A stretch of 64,000 nucleotides of DNA from Cyathus striatus (lineage: Eukaryota > Basidiomycota > Agaricomycetes > Agaricales > Nidulariaceae). Made by a program: the position numbers and the translations under genes. Positions 36,546 through 47,469 of this stretch are shown in pieces. Within the stretch, counting starts at the first letter, position 1, and each line of letters begins with the position of its first letter. The notes beneath the pieces were generated by a model, which saw only the letters and a program-made list of their open reading frames with translations, searched no databases and was not told the origin of the DNA. Location of the stretch: assembly GCA_025738555.1 (NCBI GenBank), contig JAOVFP010000014.1:2418001-2482000 (forward strand), given 5' to 3'.

Positions 36546-37625
36546 ACTTGGCTCACTACCAGTGACCATTCACACAATACAGGTACAGGTTGTGTCACTA
36601 TGAAACAGCCATATTTGAATTCCCCTAGTGGCAGCATATATAAAATGCCCAGACAATTTCAAAACAATATTGGTTACATTGTCATTGACTGACCATTGAC
36701 CCTTGTTCAACATGGGAGACTTAATATGTTCATGCTTGATAATATTGAATTCACTTTCAATGTAAAGCTTGATGTCTTTGTCTGGATTGTATTTTTCATC
36801 AAGCACCAGTCTGGAGGATAATTTACTTAGTGCCTGAGAATTGAATGCCTCTCAGATTTCAAAATCAGGCCTACTCACCACAAAAAAATGGAGGGGTAAA
36901 CAGCAATGTGACATCTCCTGTGAAATGGCATCTATAATTGACACCTGTACTTATGGATCATAACATTCATCAAGTACATCTATATTGATGAGATGAGATC
37001 TGGGAAACATCTGTGAAACATCTAATGTGCTTGAAGGTTTTAAAAGAGATTGCACAATAAGCATTTTCATCTGTTCTTTAATTGAGTATTCAAATATGGC
37101 AGGATCTTCTTCAACAATTTTTGTGATTGAGTACCTCATCTCTGGAATTGAAATAGTCATCTGGTAGGCTATTGTTGGCATGAGATGATTACCATCATTT
37201 CTTCCATAGGTAGTGGATGTACAAGAAAAGAAGAAACTAGCAATGAGAATGTTTTCCTCTGAAGATTTTTTGGCAACCATCTGTGCAATTGAGGATTTCC
37301 CTGCTCCTGCTGGTCCATGCGTCCGCAAGATCAGTTTATCCCAGTTATTGGAGCGAGCCCAGCTCATAATATTGTTTACTACTGCAATTCAGGTTTCTGG
37401 ATGGCACTTCAGAGCATCATAGGGCTCTGCTGATTTGTGACTTGTGCTAATGCAAGCATGGTCTTTTAGTAGAGTGAAACCTAAAATATGATCAATTGAG
37501 GATTCATTGGTGGATGAATACCATTGTTACCCACCATAACCTCTCACTTCTCTCACTTCTACACTGTTATCGATTTGGGTAAGATTGGTGACTGTGAAGT
37601 TACTTGCATGGGTGAAGGACTCCAT
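36546..37625 (-). pseudogene. NACHT/STAND NTPase pseudogene
   Basis: From an ATG at 37625 the frame reads SNFTVTNLTQIDNSVEV..VRGYGG, typical of the N-terminus of basidiomycete NACHT proteins, then CHPET(stop)IAVVNNIM. The Walker A box is HGPAGAGKSS, followed by LIASFFFSCTS..YGRNDG..LMPTIAYQMT. The Walker B region is LINIDVLDEC. Further left are FFVVSRPDFEI and ESEFNIIKHEH...SGHFIYAATRGI, the usual C-terminal part of the NTPase. In-frame stops (TGA after HPET, where relatives have Arg; TAA after DECYDP; TAG in the SRP region) kill it. No repeat domain follows; the Harbinger element lies directly to its left. Confidence 0.82.
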
Positions 37626-38520
37626 AGTACTTGATGTGAACAATTGAGCAGTATATATGGTGTTGAGTGATAAGGATGATTATTTGAGAATGTCAAATGA
37701 AGCATGTAGGTATTTATACTTACATTCTGTGGAATGCATGCATCACAGAACTTGTAATTTTCATTCCCATGCCATGTCTATCAGTTTGTCACTTGCTCAT
37801 AACTTGCTGTATTTGATACCTATGACTGTTATTGATCTCATCATGGGATAACAAAGATTGTGCAAAGTATATTGGTACCACATTTCATCAGCTTTTAAAC
37901 AGTTATTATTAGATCAGAGTGGATAAAACAATTGAAAGCACATTATTGTGATCATCCTATCATAATCATAGTGTTGATCAAATACTAAAAGACATTTACT
38001 ACCAGGAAATAGTTCAATGACAGTCAATGAACCATTTGAGCCTTACTATAAACCCATGGACTTGGAACTAACTGTACAACTACTCGAGATAGCTACATTT
38101 TGATAATGTTACTGATTCCAATTTCCATAGGTACTTAAATATAATTAAAGATTTCTATGCACAAATGTAAATGATTGATTTCTTCGACAACTGACAAAGG
38201 GAATGCCCAACAGACAACCAACAGTGACCCTAGTCTCACCCAAGACATCCATGTGAGTGGATCTGTCCACCTTGGTGGATGGTCTTGTACTAAAGTTCAG
38301 GTTTTAGTGGGGCAATGCAAAGCAAAAAAAATCATTAGATTGGCAAATGAAGTGTAGATTACATAAGATAAAAATTTATTTACCAGCATCACACAGTCTA
38401 GATTGTCACTCTAGTCTGACCAATGAGAATGATCAATATTTTGGCTGCCAGTTGAGCTGTCACTGTCAGTGCTCAATGCATTGAAATCTCAAAGCATGCA
38501 TCCCCATGTCCCCCCTCCCC
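37626..38520. other. AT-rich spacer, no gene recognised
   Basis: Short open frames on either strand show no recognisable motif. Base composition is AT-rich and CpG-poor, like the surrounding decayed repeats. Confidence 0.4.
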
Positions 38521-38529
38521 ATCAGGAAA

Positions 38530-39720
38530 AAACGGCAAGGTGATGTAGTATTACATAGACTGTATAGCACATGTAGTCGGCTAGACAAGTCCCCATTTGA
38601 TAGACCTGTATAGAAACCCGCTAAACTATCATAGATCTAGATAGATTGAGATAGCCAAGCTGACTGTCTCTGTGGATCTACTTAATTGTGCCTAAGGATA
38701 TGTCGTCAACCGATGTATCGCACTATATGGTGTATATAGGCGATTGTAGTTTATATCATATCATATACCTATTACTATCATATGATGCATTGCTGTTCTC
38801 TGTTAATAACAACACTCGGCAATAATAAATCAGATCGAGCAAATATATTTTGTATGCTACTCATGTACATGACTCAATAAAAAGTATGTACATCCTTGGA
38901 ATGTACAACGGCCATAATACCCCCCTTCCTCAGTGGCCACAGCCCAGAGTTCGATGTTTCACTACAAATAAAACACTCACAATAAATAAATGTATTGCAA
39001 AATGACTAGACAAACACATATGAACCTGTGAAAGTAAATGAGCAAAAGGTTAACTAAGAGATTGCAGGATAACATACCCTGCTATCCAAGACGAGACGAT
39101 AAAGATAAACAGTACTAAGATAGAATACTACTGAAATGATTAGCGAAGGAAAACTGAGGGTAAGTACAGCACTTACACCGTCTCGTGGTAGGATAAACTC
39201 AATAAACCACCTCCACCTCTCAGACATAAGCGATGCACTTGCACCAACACATCCAGCATACCTCCCATTATATAAACTAGCAGGATCAACCACATGCACA
39301 ATCCTCCAGTATGCCAAGGCACATTTGAAAAGGGATACTACGATGAATCACTGGAGAAACACGATAGTGTCAACAGATTTCAAAAGGTGAAATAGAACAC
39401 TTACGTGACACTCAAGCACATACACTCTTGCCAGGCATACATGCTGTCTGAAAAGATGAGTATGTGATATGGGCAGATAGTGAGCAGGGGAGGAAAGAGG
39501 TAAATGTGAGTGAGGGAGTAGGGAGGGGGAGTTGGCGGCAGAAAGAAAGGAATGTGGTTGTGAGACAAGAACGAGTCGAAACTCCGAAGGGCCAAGCCGG
39601 AGTGGGTAAACAAACAAACAAAAATTCGATCGTTGACATAGTCATGTGACAGCAAAATTGCATGCATCGACGATCATTGAAGTTTGATGTCTCTTAGAAT
39701 CGACTTGGCACTCATCCTCT
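38530..39720. other. CpG-retaining insert of unknown type
   Basis: CpG dinucleotides are frequent here but rare on both sides. The left part (38540-38920) has LTR-like features: TGTAGTATTACATAG near its start and ATGTACA words near 38895. I could not find matching ends or a target duplication. An 84-residue + strand frame at 39136-39390 (ISEGKLRVSTALTPSRGRIN...) has no motif I know. The contrast suggests a younger insertion than its neighbours, perhaps a truncated LTR retroelement. Confidence 0.35.
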
Positions 39721-40079
39721 TCTTGCCATATTTGCTGGTGCATACAAAATTTTATTTAGTTCTTCAATATTTCAATCTTCAAGCTGTAATGATTTTTCAG
39801 AATAGCAAAATGGAATATTTGTATAGTCTATAAGATATTATAGCTTGACTATAATGTTTTACATAGTGTCACCTACAAAATATAAAGATATACAAAGTCA
39901 ATGTATCATACCTGCAAGGTTACAGAAACTATAAACATTTCACTATGTGTATGTCGAGCTACAGCAACCATCTCATATTCTATGGAATGCTATATCAACT
40001 ATGCGGTGCGGCATAAGCAGCCGACGATCAATATCAGCTAGGGCACTTGGCGCTTATCAATGTTGCTAAATCCGTGTTT

Positions 40080-41440
40080 CCTGATGCCATGCATACAACT
40101 CCTCTATGGAAATAAAAGATCCTGAACCATGTATATTGCACCACCCTCTAGCACCCTTCCCCTCAGCACCAAATACTCCATTTGACACCCCTTGTCATTG
40201 CAAAACTCCTGCAACCACACCACAAACTAGAAAGGAAAAGCAGCCTATTACTATGCAAAAGACTTGGCCATAGCTGCACTGGGTAATACCACTCAAGATC
40301 ATAGAAGATGTCACACAAGAGCTCTGTGGGTACAAGCCACATTCATTGCAAATGAAGGTTTCTGAAAAGAGCACAGAGGGGCACCAATAGCATTGTAGTG
40401 GTAGGGACAGGATATGGGAAGTAACTGGTGTTCATGCTGCTTGTGATTGTGGCAGCTATAGCTGGGGAGGATGGCATTTTTATTGTCATATCTCCACTAA
40501 AGATGCTGCATAAAGATCAGGTGTGTTAGCATTATGAATTTTTTGTAAATGTCATTGTACTTATATTGTTACAATCTGAGCTGGTCTTGTGATGTCTTCT
40601 GGTCTTGTGATAGTATGTATCACATGACTTGTCACTACACTTGTAAGTCGTATGATGAAGTCAAAGTCTAGACAGTTATAACATAGAGTTATACACTAAT
40701 GGACTTGCAGTGTTCTCACAGTAACACTTGAGAAGTGAAATGAAGTAGTAGTGTTCTGGGTCTGGGGTGTTCTCAAAGAGGATAGAGGGGATTAGCCAGC
40801 TATATTGGATGATAGCTAAACTAAGATCAAACTGAGGAAGCTTGATCAGAATACATGAGCTATTTATACAAAGAAGCATGGTCCATTCACAGAAAGGTAT
40901 GCTACTATACATAAGGTCTGTGACTTGCCATGACTCAGCAGAGGTCTAAAAATAAATGCATAGTAATGCACAGCATATCAGTAAGCAAAGTCTATGCCTG
41001 TAGTATGACAAACCAGAGGGGTGGGGATCATGGATGATGAGTAAGTACTGTATTATAAATAGAAAGGGATGAGTAAGTAGAAAGATATAAATAGAAGAGT
41101 CATGTGAAAAAGAGGTACTCTGGTGGGGTTGAGATGGAAAAAGTGTAACATATATTGTCAACATGACAGGTTTGGTGATTTAATGCAAAGAAAGAGTTGC
41201 ACAGTGGGAATACATGTCAATATTATATTATATTAGCCATTGCTGTAAATGAAGATAATAATTATGCATCTGTATTTATAGAAATTGTGTGGGGAATTAA
41301 TTCATTGCCCAAGCAATTCTTCTCTGACATGTTGAGCCTTCAATTGCCTCATGTTAATCTAGCTTTGAGACATGTCCAAATTGGTGTGTGTATATAGTCA
41401 CATGTATTGTGACTCACTTATCAGTGACACTTTTCATCAA
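40080..41440 (+). pseudogene. RecQ-like helicase remnant, N-terminal half
   Basis: With frameshifts, positions 40274-40520 read IIEDVTQELCGYKPHSLQMK, VVVGTGYGK (Walker A, then a TAA instead of the usual Thr) and GEDGIFIVISPLKMLHKDQ (motif Ia). An intron starts at GTGTGTTAG (40519), contains a solo LTR and ends TGTCAACATGACAG near 41170. The next frame gives AIAVNEDNNYASVFIEI, the counterpart of AVSINEDTP in the helicase at 47-50 kb. Nothing follows after the hAT MITE. It is a second, older copy of the same helicase family and clearly non-functional. Confidence 0.65.
40567..41150. mobile_element. Solo LTR, 584 bp
   Basis: Begins TGTTACAATCTGAGC and ends AAAAAGTGTAACA, so TG...CA ends with an inverted TGTTACA. 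Exact 5-base target duplication TATAT (40562-40566, 41151-41155). No internal retroelement sequence. It lies within the presumed intron of the RecQ-like remnant. CpG-poor, hence older than the LTR at 11 kb. Confidence 0.85.
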
Positions 41441-41449
41441 ACTGGTAAC

Positions 41450-42451
41450 TAGTGTTGTTCCAGACCGATCTGATGTGAACTGAACTGACATTTTTGAAGT
41501 AGTTCACAACAGATCATAAATACAATTTAGTATGAATGGAGTGCTACAGAGTGGCGATCTAGTTCGCAATTTCGGTTGTAAGGCAGTGTTAAAGCTAATA
41601 GCCAATCAAATAACAAGTGGAACATGTGTCAAGAATTGGTCAAGAACATCACTTGTGTAGCACATGTATTTGTAGACACTACCACCAGTGTACTCTATCA
41701 ACTAGTTACCATAATCTACAATGGGACCAGATATACAGCAAACTTCAGGTTTGAAACCCTATCACCTGTAAAAGTTAGACACTCTTGTTTAAATGAGAGT
41801 TTAAGTATTTGCTGGGCCTTGAATAGTTCTGCAGTAATATGGCTTCATTACTGTAAGAGAAAGTGTGTTCACAATAGACTGAGGAAGCTTTGAAGGTGGT
41901 ACATCCATAGAAATGCTGAATAATTTTCTTGTGTCTATATGTTACTTGTCAATGAAAAGTCACAATCAAGCTCCTAACAATACTCACCTTCCAACTTGAT
42001 TTAATAAATGGTGTAGTAGTGTGTGTTGGTATATGACTGGTAGACTGACAATGGGGTTTATAAATGTCTAGTGAGCAAAGATTACTGAATCCACGAGACT
42101 GCTTGATCTGTCACCCCACTAAGCTAGTGACTGTTGATTGATTGCTGAGACAGTTTAGCACTTAGCTTTTATTGAGAAAGTTGTTTGAAACTCTCATAAA
42201 TGGTAAAATTCTTCCAGTGAAAGTGATTTTACATGATAAAGAATATAATGATAGCTTTGAAGTTGGTAAAGAAGTAGGTAGTTGTGTCACTTCAACATCG
42301 TGATGCTGTCATCATTTTATCATGTGATTAGCCCAGAGCCATCCACCAGATCATTCAAATTCATGATCTCAATTTGCTTCAAGTTCACTCCATAAGCAAA
42401 ACCAGACTGAAGTGATTTCAATTTTCAGTAGTTCACTCTGGAACAACACTA
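41450..42451. mobile_element. Non-autonomous hAT element (MITE), 1002 bp
   Basis: Terminal inverted repeats TAGTGTTGTTCCAGA (15 of 15 bases) and an exact 8-base duplication CTGGTAAC (41442-41449, 42452-42459). The TAGTG start and 8-base duplication are hAT hallmarks. Subterminal GAACTGAACTGA / TTCACTC.. words follow. An internal 89-residue frame has no transposase motif. Confidence 0.88.
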
Positions 42452-42710
42452 CTGGTAACTTAAGCTTGAAACCTATTCAAATCATTTGAAGTGCTCACAT
42501 GAAACCACTAGTAACAGAGACTTTCATAGTTTTTATACTTTTATAGCTGCTATGCTTAATGAATCTGTACAAAAATTACATGGTTGGATACAGAACAGTA
42601 TGAAGATATTTTCTCTAATAATGGTATTCCCCTGGTTTGAACCTGAGGGCTCTAGGGCTAATTTAGTTTCAAATCTTGCACTGCCCTGATTATTTCAGGA
42701 TGTTTGTCTA

Positions 42711-42782
42711 AGCCCATCTCATGACATACCCTTCAGGTGTCCACATATGGAAGGGTCCATGTGATATCATGAGATGGGCTTT
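42711..42782. repeat. 72-bp hairpin AAGCCCATCTCATGA / TCATGAGATGGGCTT
   Basis: Perfect 15-base inverted arms around a ~40-base loop that itself contains inverted GGGT / ACCC words. It may be a tiny foldback element. It lies just outside the left inverted repeat of the two-gene cassette. Confidence 0.6.
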
Positions 42783-42860
42783 GTTGAGCCTACAGCAACC
42801 TAGACCAGTAGCCAGTCAGTATCATGGTAAACCATGTGATATGAACGATTGAATTGTGTC

Positions 42861-43045
42861 ATACTGACTGGTCCAACTCATAAGATTTTGGCAGGCAGTC
42901 CCTTACATCCCTCAAACCTTCCTTTCTGGGATTCTTGAATGCTCTTGTGCATCATGTTGAGCTCCCTCACTCTGTCCCCTTGTCTGTTCCATCCTCCTTC
43001 CCTCCCATCCTCCCTCCCCTCCTCCTCCCCTCCTCCCTTTCCTCC
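42861..43045. repeat. Left inverted repeat of the two-gene cassette
   Basis: Runs from ATACTGACTGGTCCAACTC through AAGATTTTGGCAGGCAGTCC to a CCTCCCTCCCCTCC tract. It matches the reverse complement of 50505-50680 with a few differences (for example TTCTGGGATT against TTTTGGGATT). The helicase-side copy continues differently beyond the C/T tract. Confidence 0.85.
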
Positions 43046-44210
43046 CTCTGCTGCAGCACCTGGACTCCTATGCCCTCCAACCAAGATGTGTCTTCATCTC
43101 AAGATACCAGGCCATCCAAAAGGCCTCATTACTCATATGAGCAGCAAGTAGTGCTCAATGACATTACACCACCTTGCAACATTCAGCCCTCCAGCAATCC
43201 TCCTGGACAGTCTCAGTTTATACCAAGGTTCCCCATCAACCTCACTGGTAATGGAAGGAACTCAAACCACACTATGGAACAAAAGAAAAGGAATGGAGGA
43301 CATGGAGGAGGACATGAATGTGGAAGTGGAAGTGGAATGAGCAGAAAGGATAAGGCAGGGGGGCCATCTTCACTGGCTAGTGGGAACAATGAGAATTGGT
43401 TTGTTTGCCTTATATCTCTGTACTTTATACTAGAAGATGTGTATAGCAATCCTTCTGAAGTAATGTCATCTAATTCACCAAGAACAAGGGCACCATGAAA
43501 GAGTACCACTGAAAAAGTAAATGCTGAATTAGCAATTTTAAAATAAGACTCCCTTGGACCTCTGGACCTACTCCAGTGTATTCTCAATGAATCTAACGAC
43601 AAATATAGCTCATATAGAACATGTATCTATGAAGAAAGTGGAAAAAAACTCTTTGATGTCTTGGACACCATTGCAGACTCAAACAAAGGGTGACAAAAAC
43701 TTCAAACTTGGCTTCAGGATGGATCTGGTAATAAAGTGATTACAGAAATTATTGCAGATGAAATGGATGAACTTCACTGTCTCACTCACAGGAAGGGACT
43801 TGCTGATATTGACCCAGAGTACATTAACAGCTGGAATACAACAGATTTCAAATCTGAAGCACCATTCATGCTTAATATTCTTTGTTCAGCTGCACAGAGT
43901 GAACACCAGGAGAAATTTAATACTTCTAAGTCCCCAGAACATGTGAGTCTCCCTTGCTATTGGAAATGGCATGTTTTCTTACATCTGAGTGGTGAGCAAC
44001 TTTGCAATATTGTGCTTCAACAATTGCTATACCAATGTTCCAACAAGTGCTTTACATTTGCAGGTGAATTTGGCATCTTTCTCTGGGCAACAGGTGCATC
44101 TTGTCAAACTATTGATGCAGTCCATTATTGTGGACTTTCTCCTTGTTATCAGTTGGTATTAGACAGCATCAAAACACTAGGAAACAGTACAATGAATATT
44201 GCAAAGTCTA

Positions 44211-44593
44211 CTGGATAATTTCGACCAAGTGTTCGGACCCTTTTAGGTGTGACGGTCAAAACCTCTGTTCGCAGCCTTATAGAATGTGTGACACCTGAAG
44301 TGAACTGTTCACAGCCTAAGCCATTAGGTGAGTGAAATTTAAGCTGGAATAGATTTGAATGGCTCTCAACTGTAATTATTATACTCATTACACACTTCAG
44401 GAGGTATATATTGGTACCAACGCTGTTTTAAATATTACTACTCATTTTATTTTATTTTTAATAATTTTTCATAATTTTTTGCTTTCCTTGTACCTGTGTT
44501 CATGAGTCTTTGTGACATGTGACTAACAGCTAAATCTGTTCTGTTCTTGGCCCTGTGTGACGCATGACCGAACAGTTGGTCAAAATTATCCAG
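44211..44593. mobile_element. Tc1/mariner-type MITE, 383 bp
   Basis: Inverted ends CTGGATAATTT.GACCAA (about 27 bases, two mismatches) flanked by TA on both sides (44209-44210, 44594-44595). TA duplication is characteristic of Tc1/mariner/pogo elements. The host frame reads NIAKS before and IANGPYIF after, in phase once the insert and one TA are skipped. The CpGs in one arm have decayed in the other (TTCGACC against TTTGACC). Confidence 0.85.
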
Positions 44594-46490
44594 TATTGCC
44601 AATGGACCTTATATCTTCTGTTATGATAATGTAAACATCAGTACCTCTGGCTTCATTGAGCAATGGGGATCACACACCCCCAACAAAGTGACATCTGGAA
44701 CATTAGGAATGCTCTACAAACTTAGCTATGCATCCCAAGAGGATATGCTGCTTGCACCCATACTAGCTCAAATGCATGATGCCAGTATTCATGGTCTCAG
44801 ATATGAATTGGACCTGGTACCTACAACTGAGCAGTATCAGGCATTCTTTCATCAACTACAAATTCACATCATCAAAATTCTCGCAAAGCACTGCAAGCCA
44901 TTTAACTGGTGCTCAACACACCCCTCTCTACAGTTTAAACTGCACCATGTGCCCTTGATGGACCACCAGGTGACTGAATTTTGTCCCCTCTGTATATCAA
45001 CAACAAAAGAGGCATCAACTCAAGGGAATCTTGCATACCATGATGAAATCTATTTGACATTACTCAAAAAGCTTTCCAAGGCACTTTCAAAGTTTGCAAT
45101 AGTCACAATTAACAATCAACTTACCAATTCATGCATCTGCTTAGGCCAGATTCTTCGCACTGCTGATATTGATGCCTATCACCAGTGGCTTGTATTTCAG
45201 ATAGGCATTGGCCTTTTCTACTTGTGTCTGAATCTTGCATGGGCCTTACTTCATGTGCATCACAGCACCACAGGGAAAAAAGGATCACTGCAATACTTTT
45301 TTGCTCTATTAGAAAAGTCCAGACTCTCTGGTGAAAAGCCAGACTATCATACACTCATTGCAAGCTTAATGCAGATACTAGAAGGTCTTGTCCTCAATGG
45401 ACTGTAGAATTATATTACCTATTCAAATGTCACAATAATCATTCCATGCTGCCTCTACATATGCTTTTAGATATGTTACTATACCTATTATGTATTTTAC
45501 TGACAATGTGCTACAGCTGATTTTATGTATTTAAGCAGTTTACAATGTACCATAAATACTTATCCATTTGCCTCTGGCTTTCTCCCTCTGTATGCTTTGA
45601 GGCCAAATGTAATGTCATTGTCGTTGATGCATCATTTATTTCAACATGGACTTCAAATACTGTGCTCATGTAATGAGGGGGCTACATTGACTTCATTTGC
45701 AAGTAAAAATCCATCACCAGAGGATCTTCTTCAAAAAGCAGCTGATTTTCTAAATGATTTTGCTACATCTATTCCAAATCCAACTGATGAAGATGATGAA
45801 GCTAGTGCTGATGATACAGTACCAAAGAAATCAGGGTCAGCAAAAGCATGCTCTAGCAAAAAGAGCTTCAATATATCTCCACCAAATCACTCAACCCATC
45901 CAAAACCTGCAGATGATATAACAAATCAAAATATTCAGCTTCTAACACAAGACTTGCTCTTACTTCTTGAAGTCATTACTGCAGTGTGAGATGGAGACTT
46001 TGGATGAATTGAAGACATTCTTCCACAGCTGGCAATGACATTCCAAGCTGCTGGAGGAAATAATTACTGTACTGAAATCTTGCATCTTGTGATTAACCTG
46101 AAATATGTTTGGATCCCCATATTTGCATGAGTTCTCATCATACTAGTACCCTTGTCTATTTTTACAAAATATTATACAGTGATATCATGCAAGATTCACA
46201 TTTAATAAATCTCTCAGGACTGGATGGACATTGGATGGTGTTGGATCTCAACATGGAACACACAGTTGGAAATGTAAAGGTATGTTTAGTTCAAGTGCAT
46301 TTCTTCAATGTCTGATTATCATATGAAGGAGCTAATTGGTGTGAAAGGTCTTGAGACTACATGGGATATGTTTGGGAACATATCGGCATCAATCAATGAG
46401 CTCAGTAAGATTAAAAAGAAGATTGCTGAAGTCACTGAGCTCTCTCACTATAATCAATATCATTCACAAGTTTGGCGCATTGCAGCTAAG

Positions 46491-47158
46491 TGTCATAGCC
46501 ATACTTTTCCTACCTTATTCCTGCACTTCTATTCTGCACTTGTCTCTGCACTTCCCACACTTCTTAACTTGTACAGATCTCATTCTTCTACTTTCCCCTT
46601 CCGCTCTTCTGACGAAGGTTGCCGAGCTTATGTCACCTTATTCATTCAATTCTTATCTGTTCTCCATTATGTTTTCTCCATTGTACCCTGGGTATATTTG
46701 TCTCAGCATTCCTTTCAATCCTTATTTCATCCTTGGTACATATTGTATTCAAACCCTACTCCACCTTCTGCCACCATCTTATTATATTTATCAATTAGTA
46801 TACTACTACCCATTTGTTCACCAGTCATCAGTGAAGTCATATAGTATTTAAGTAGCATATCTTGTACCACTGATACTCAGTTTGAATATCAACTAAGTTA
46901 CTATCCTCCTTACTTGTCTTTGAGTTCTACTCAACTCCGGCTTGAATCGTTGCCTTCACAGTAATGACTCTGCACTCTGCACTCCACACTCCTGTCCCAC
47001 TCTTTCTCCGCACTCCTGTCTCTCCCTTCCACACTTCGAAATACCTGGACCATGAGAATGACAAGGGGCACAGCATATAAGCTGAAACCGATGGTCCTTC
47101 TGTCCCACACTTCCCTACCTTATGCTTCCGACCTTATGTAGAAATACCGGTCTTGACA
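46491..47158. mobile_element. Solo LTR, 668 bp
   Basis: Starts TGTCATAGCC, ends GGTCTTGACA (inverted TGTCA), with an exact 5-base duplication CTAAG (46486-46490, 47159-47163). The right half has a TATA-like stretch near 46840 (ATATAGTATTTAAG) and a pyrimidine-rich region. The DUF6589 frame reads QVWRIAAK up to the left edge and continues KEESFQVF directly after the right edge. It is a recent insertion into that gene. Confidence 0.9.
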
Positions 47159-47469
47159 CTAAGGCAAAGGAGGAATCATTTCAGGTATTTAAAAAAAGCA
47201 CCAGGACAATGTGACAGTTACTCTAGTACCTGATCTTCTGGAAGAGGGATCAAGAAAGCTCAAGTCCTCAACACTAAATACCTTCAATTCAAAATTCAAA
47301 AAGTTTGCAGCTGGACAATACACAAACTTCACAGTTGATAAAGATACCTTGGGAAATGCCTCTGAGATGATAGATATTTCGAGCCTTTCAGGAGAGTGTT
47401 AGGAATATATTCTTAAACTTCTACAATTACATGCCAGTACCATAGTAATGGTATATGTATAACTTAAAA

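Larger units (their letters stand above)
43070..47402 (+). pseudogene. DUF6589-type gene, broken by two insertions
   Basis: Function unknown; the family is expanded in Agaricomycetes. The start MPSNQDVSSSQDTRPSKRP at 43070 opens a low-complexity N-terminus. The conserved part begins at 43739 (ITEIIADEMDELHCLTHRK) and includes CNIVLQQLLYQCSNKC, GIFLWATGASCQTIDAVHY, PYIFCYDNVNIST, SGTLGMLYKLS, DEIYLTLLKKLSK, INNQLTNSCI and GSLQYFFALLEKSRL. Further on are NPSPEDLLQKAADFLND, DGDFG(stop)IEDILPQLA, MQDSHLINLSGLDGHWMVLD and DMFGNISASINEL. Both a 383-bp MITE and a 668-bp solo LTR interrupt it, and bridging either restores the frame. Two TGAs near 45987-46002 stand where relatives have Arg. Another intron or frameshift lies near 46110-46190. 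Confidence 0.8.

Noticed and set aside
38530..39720. A full LTR retrotransposon or solo LTR
   Set aside because: LTR-like words occur but no matching TG...CA ends with a target duplication and no gag/pol motif could be found.
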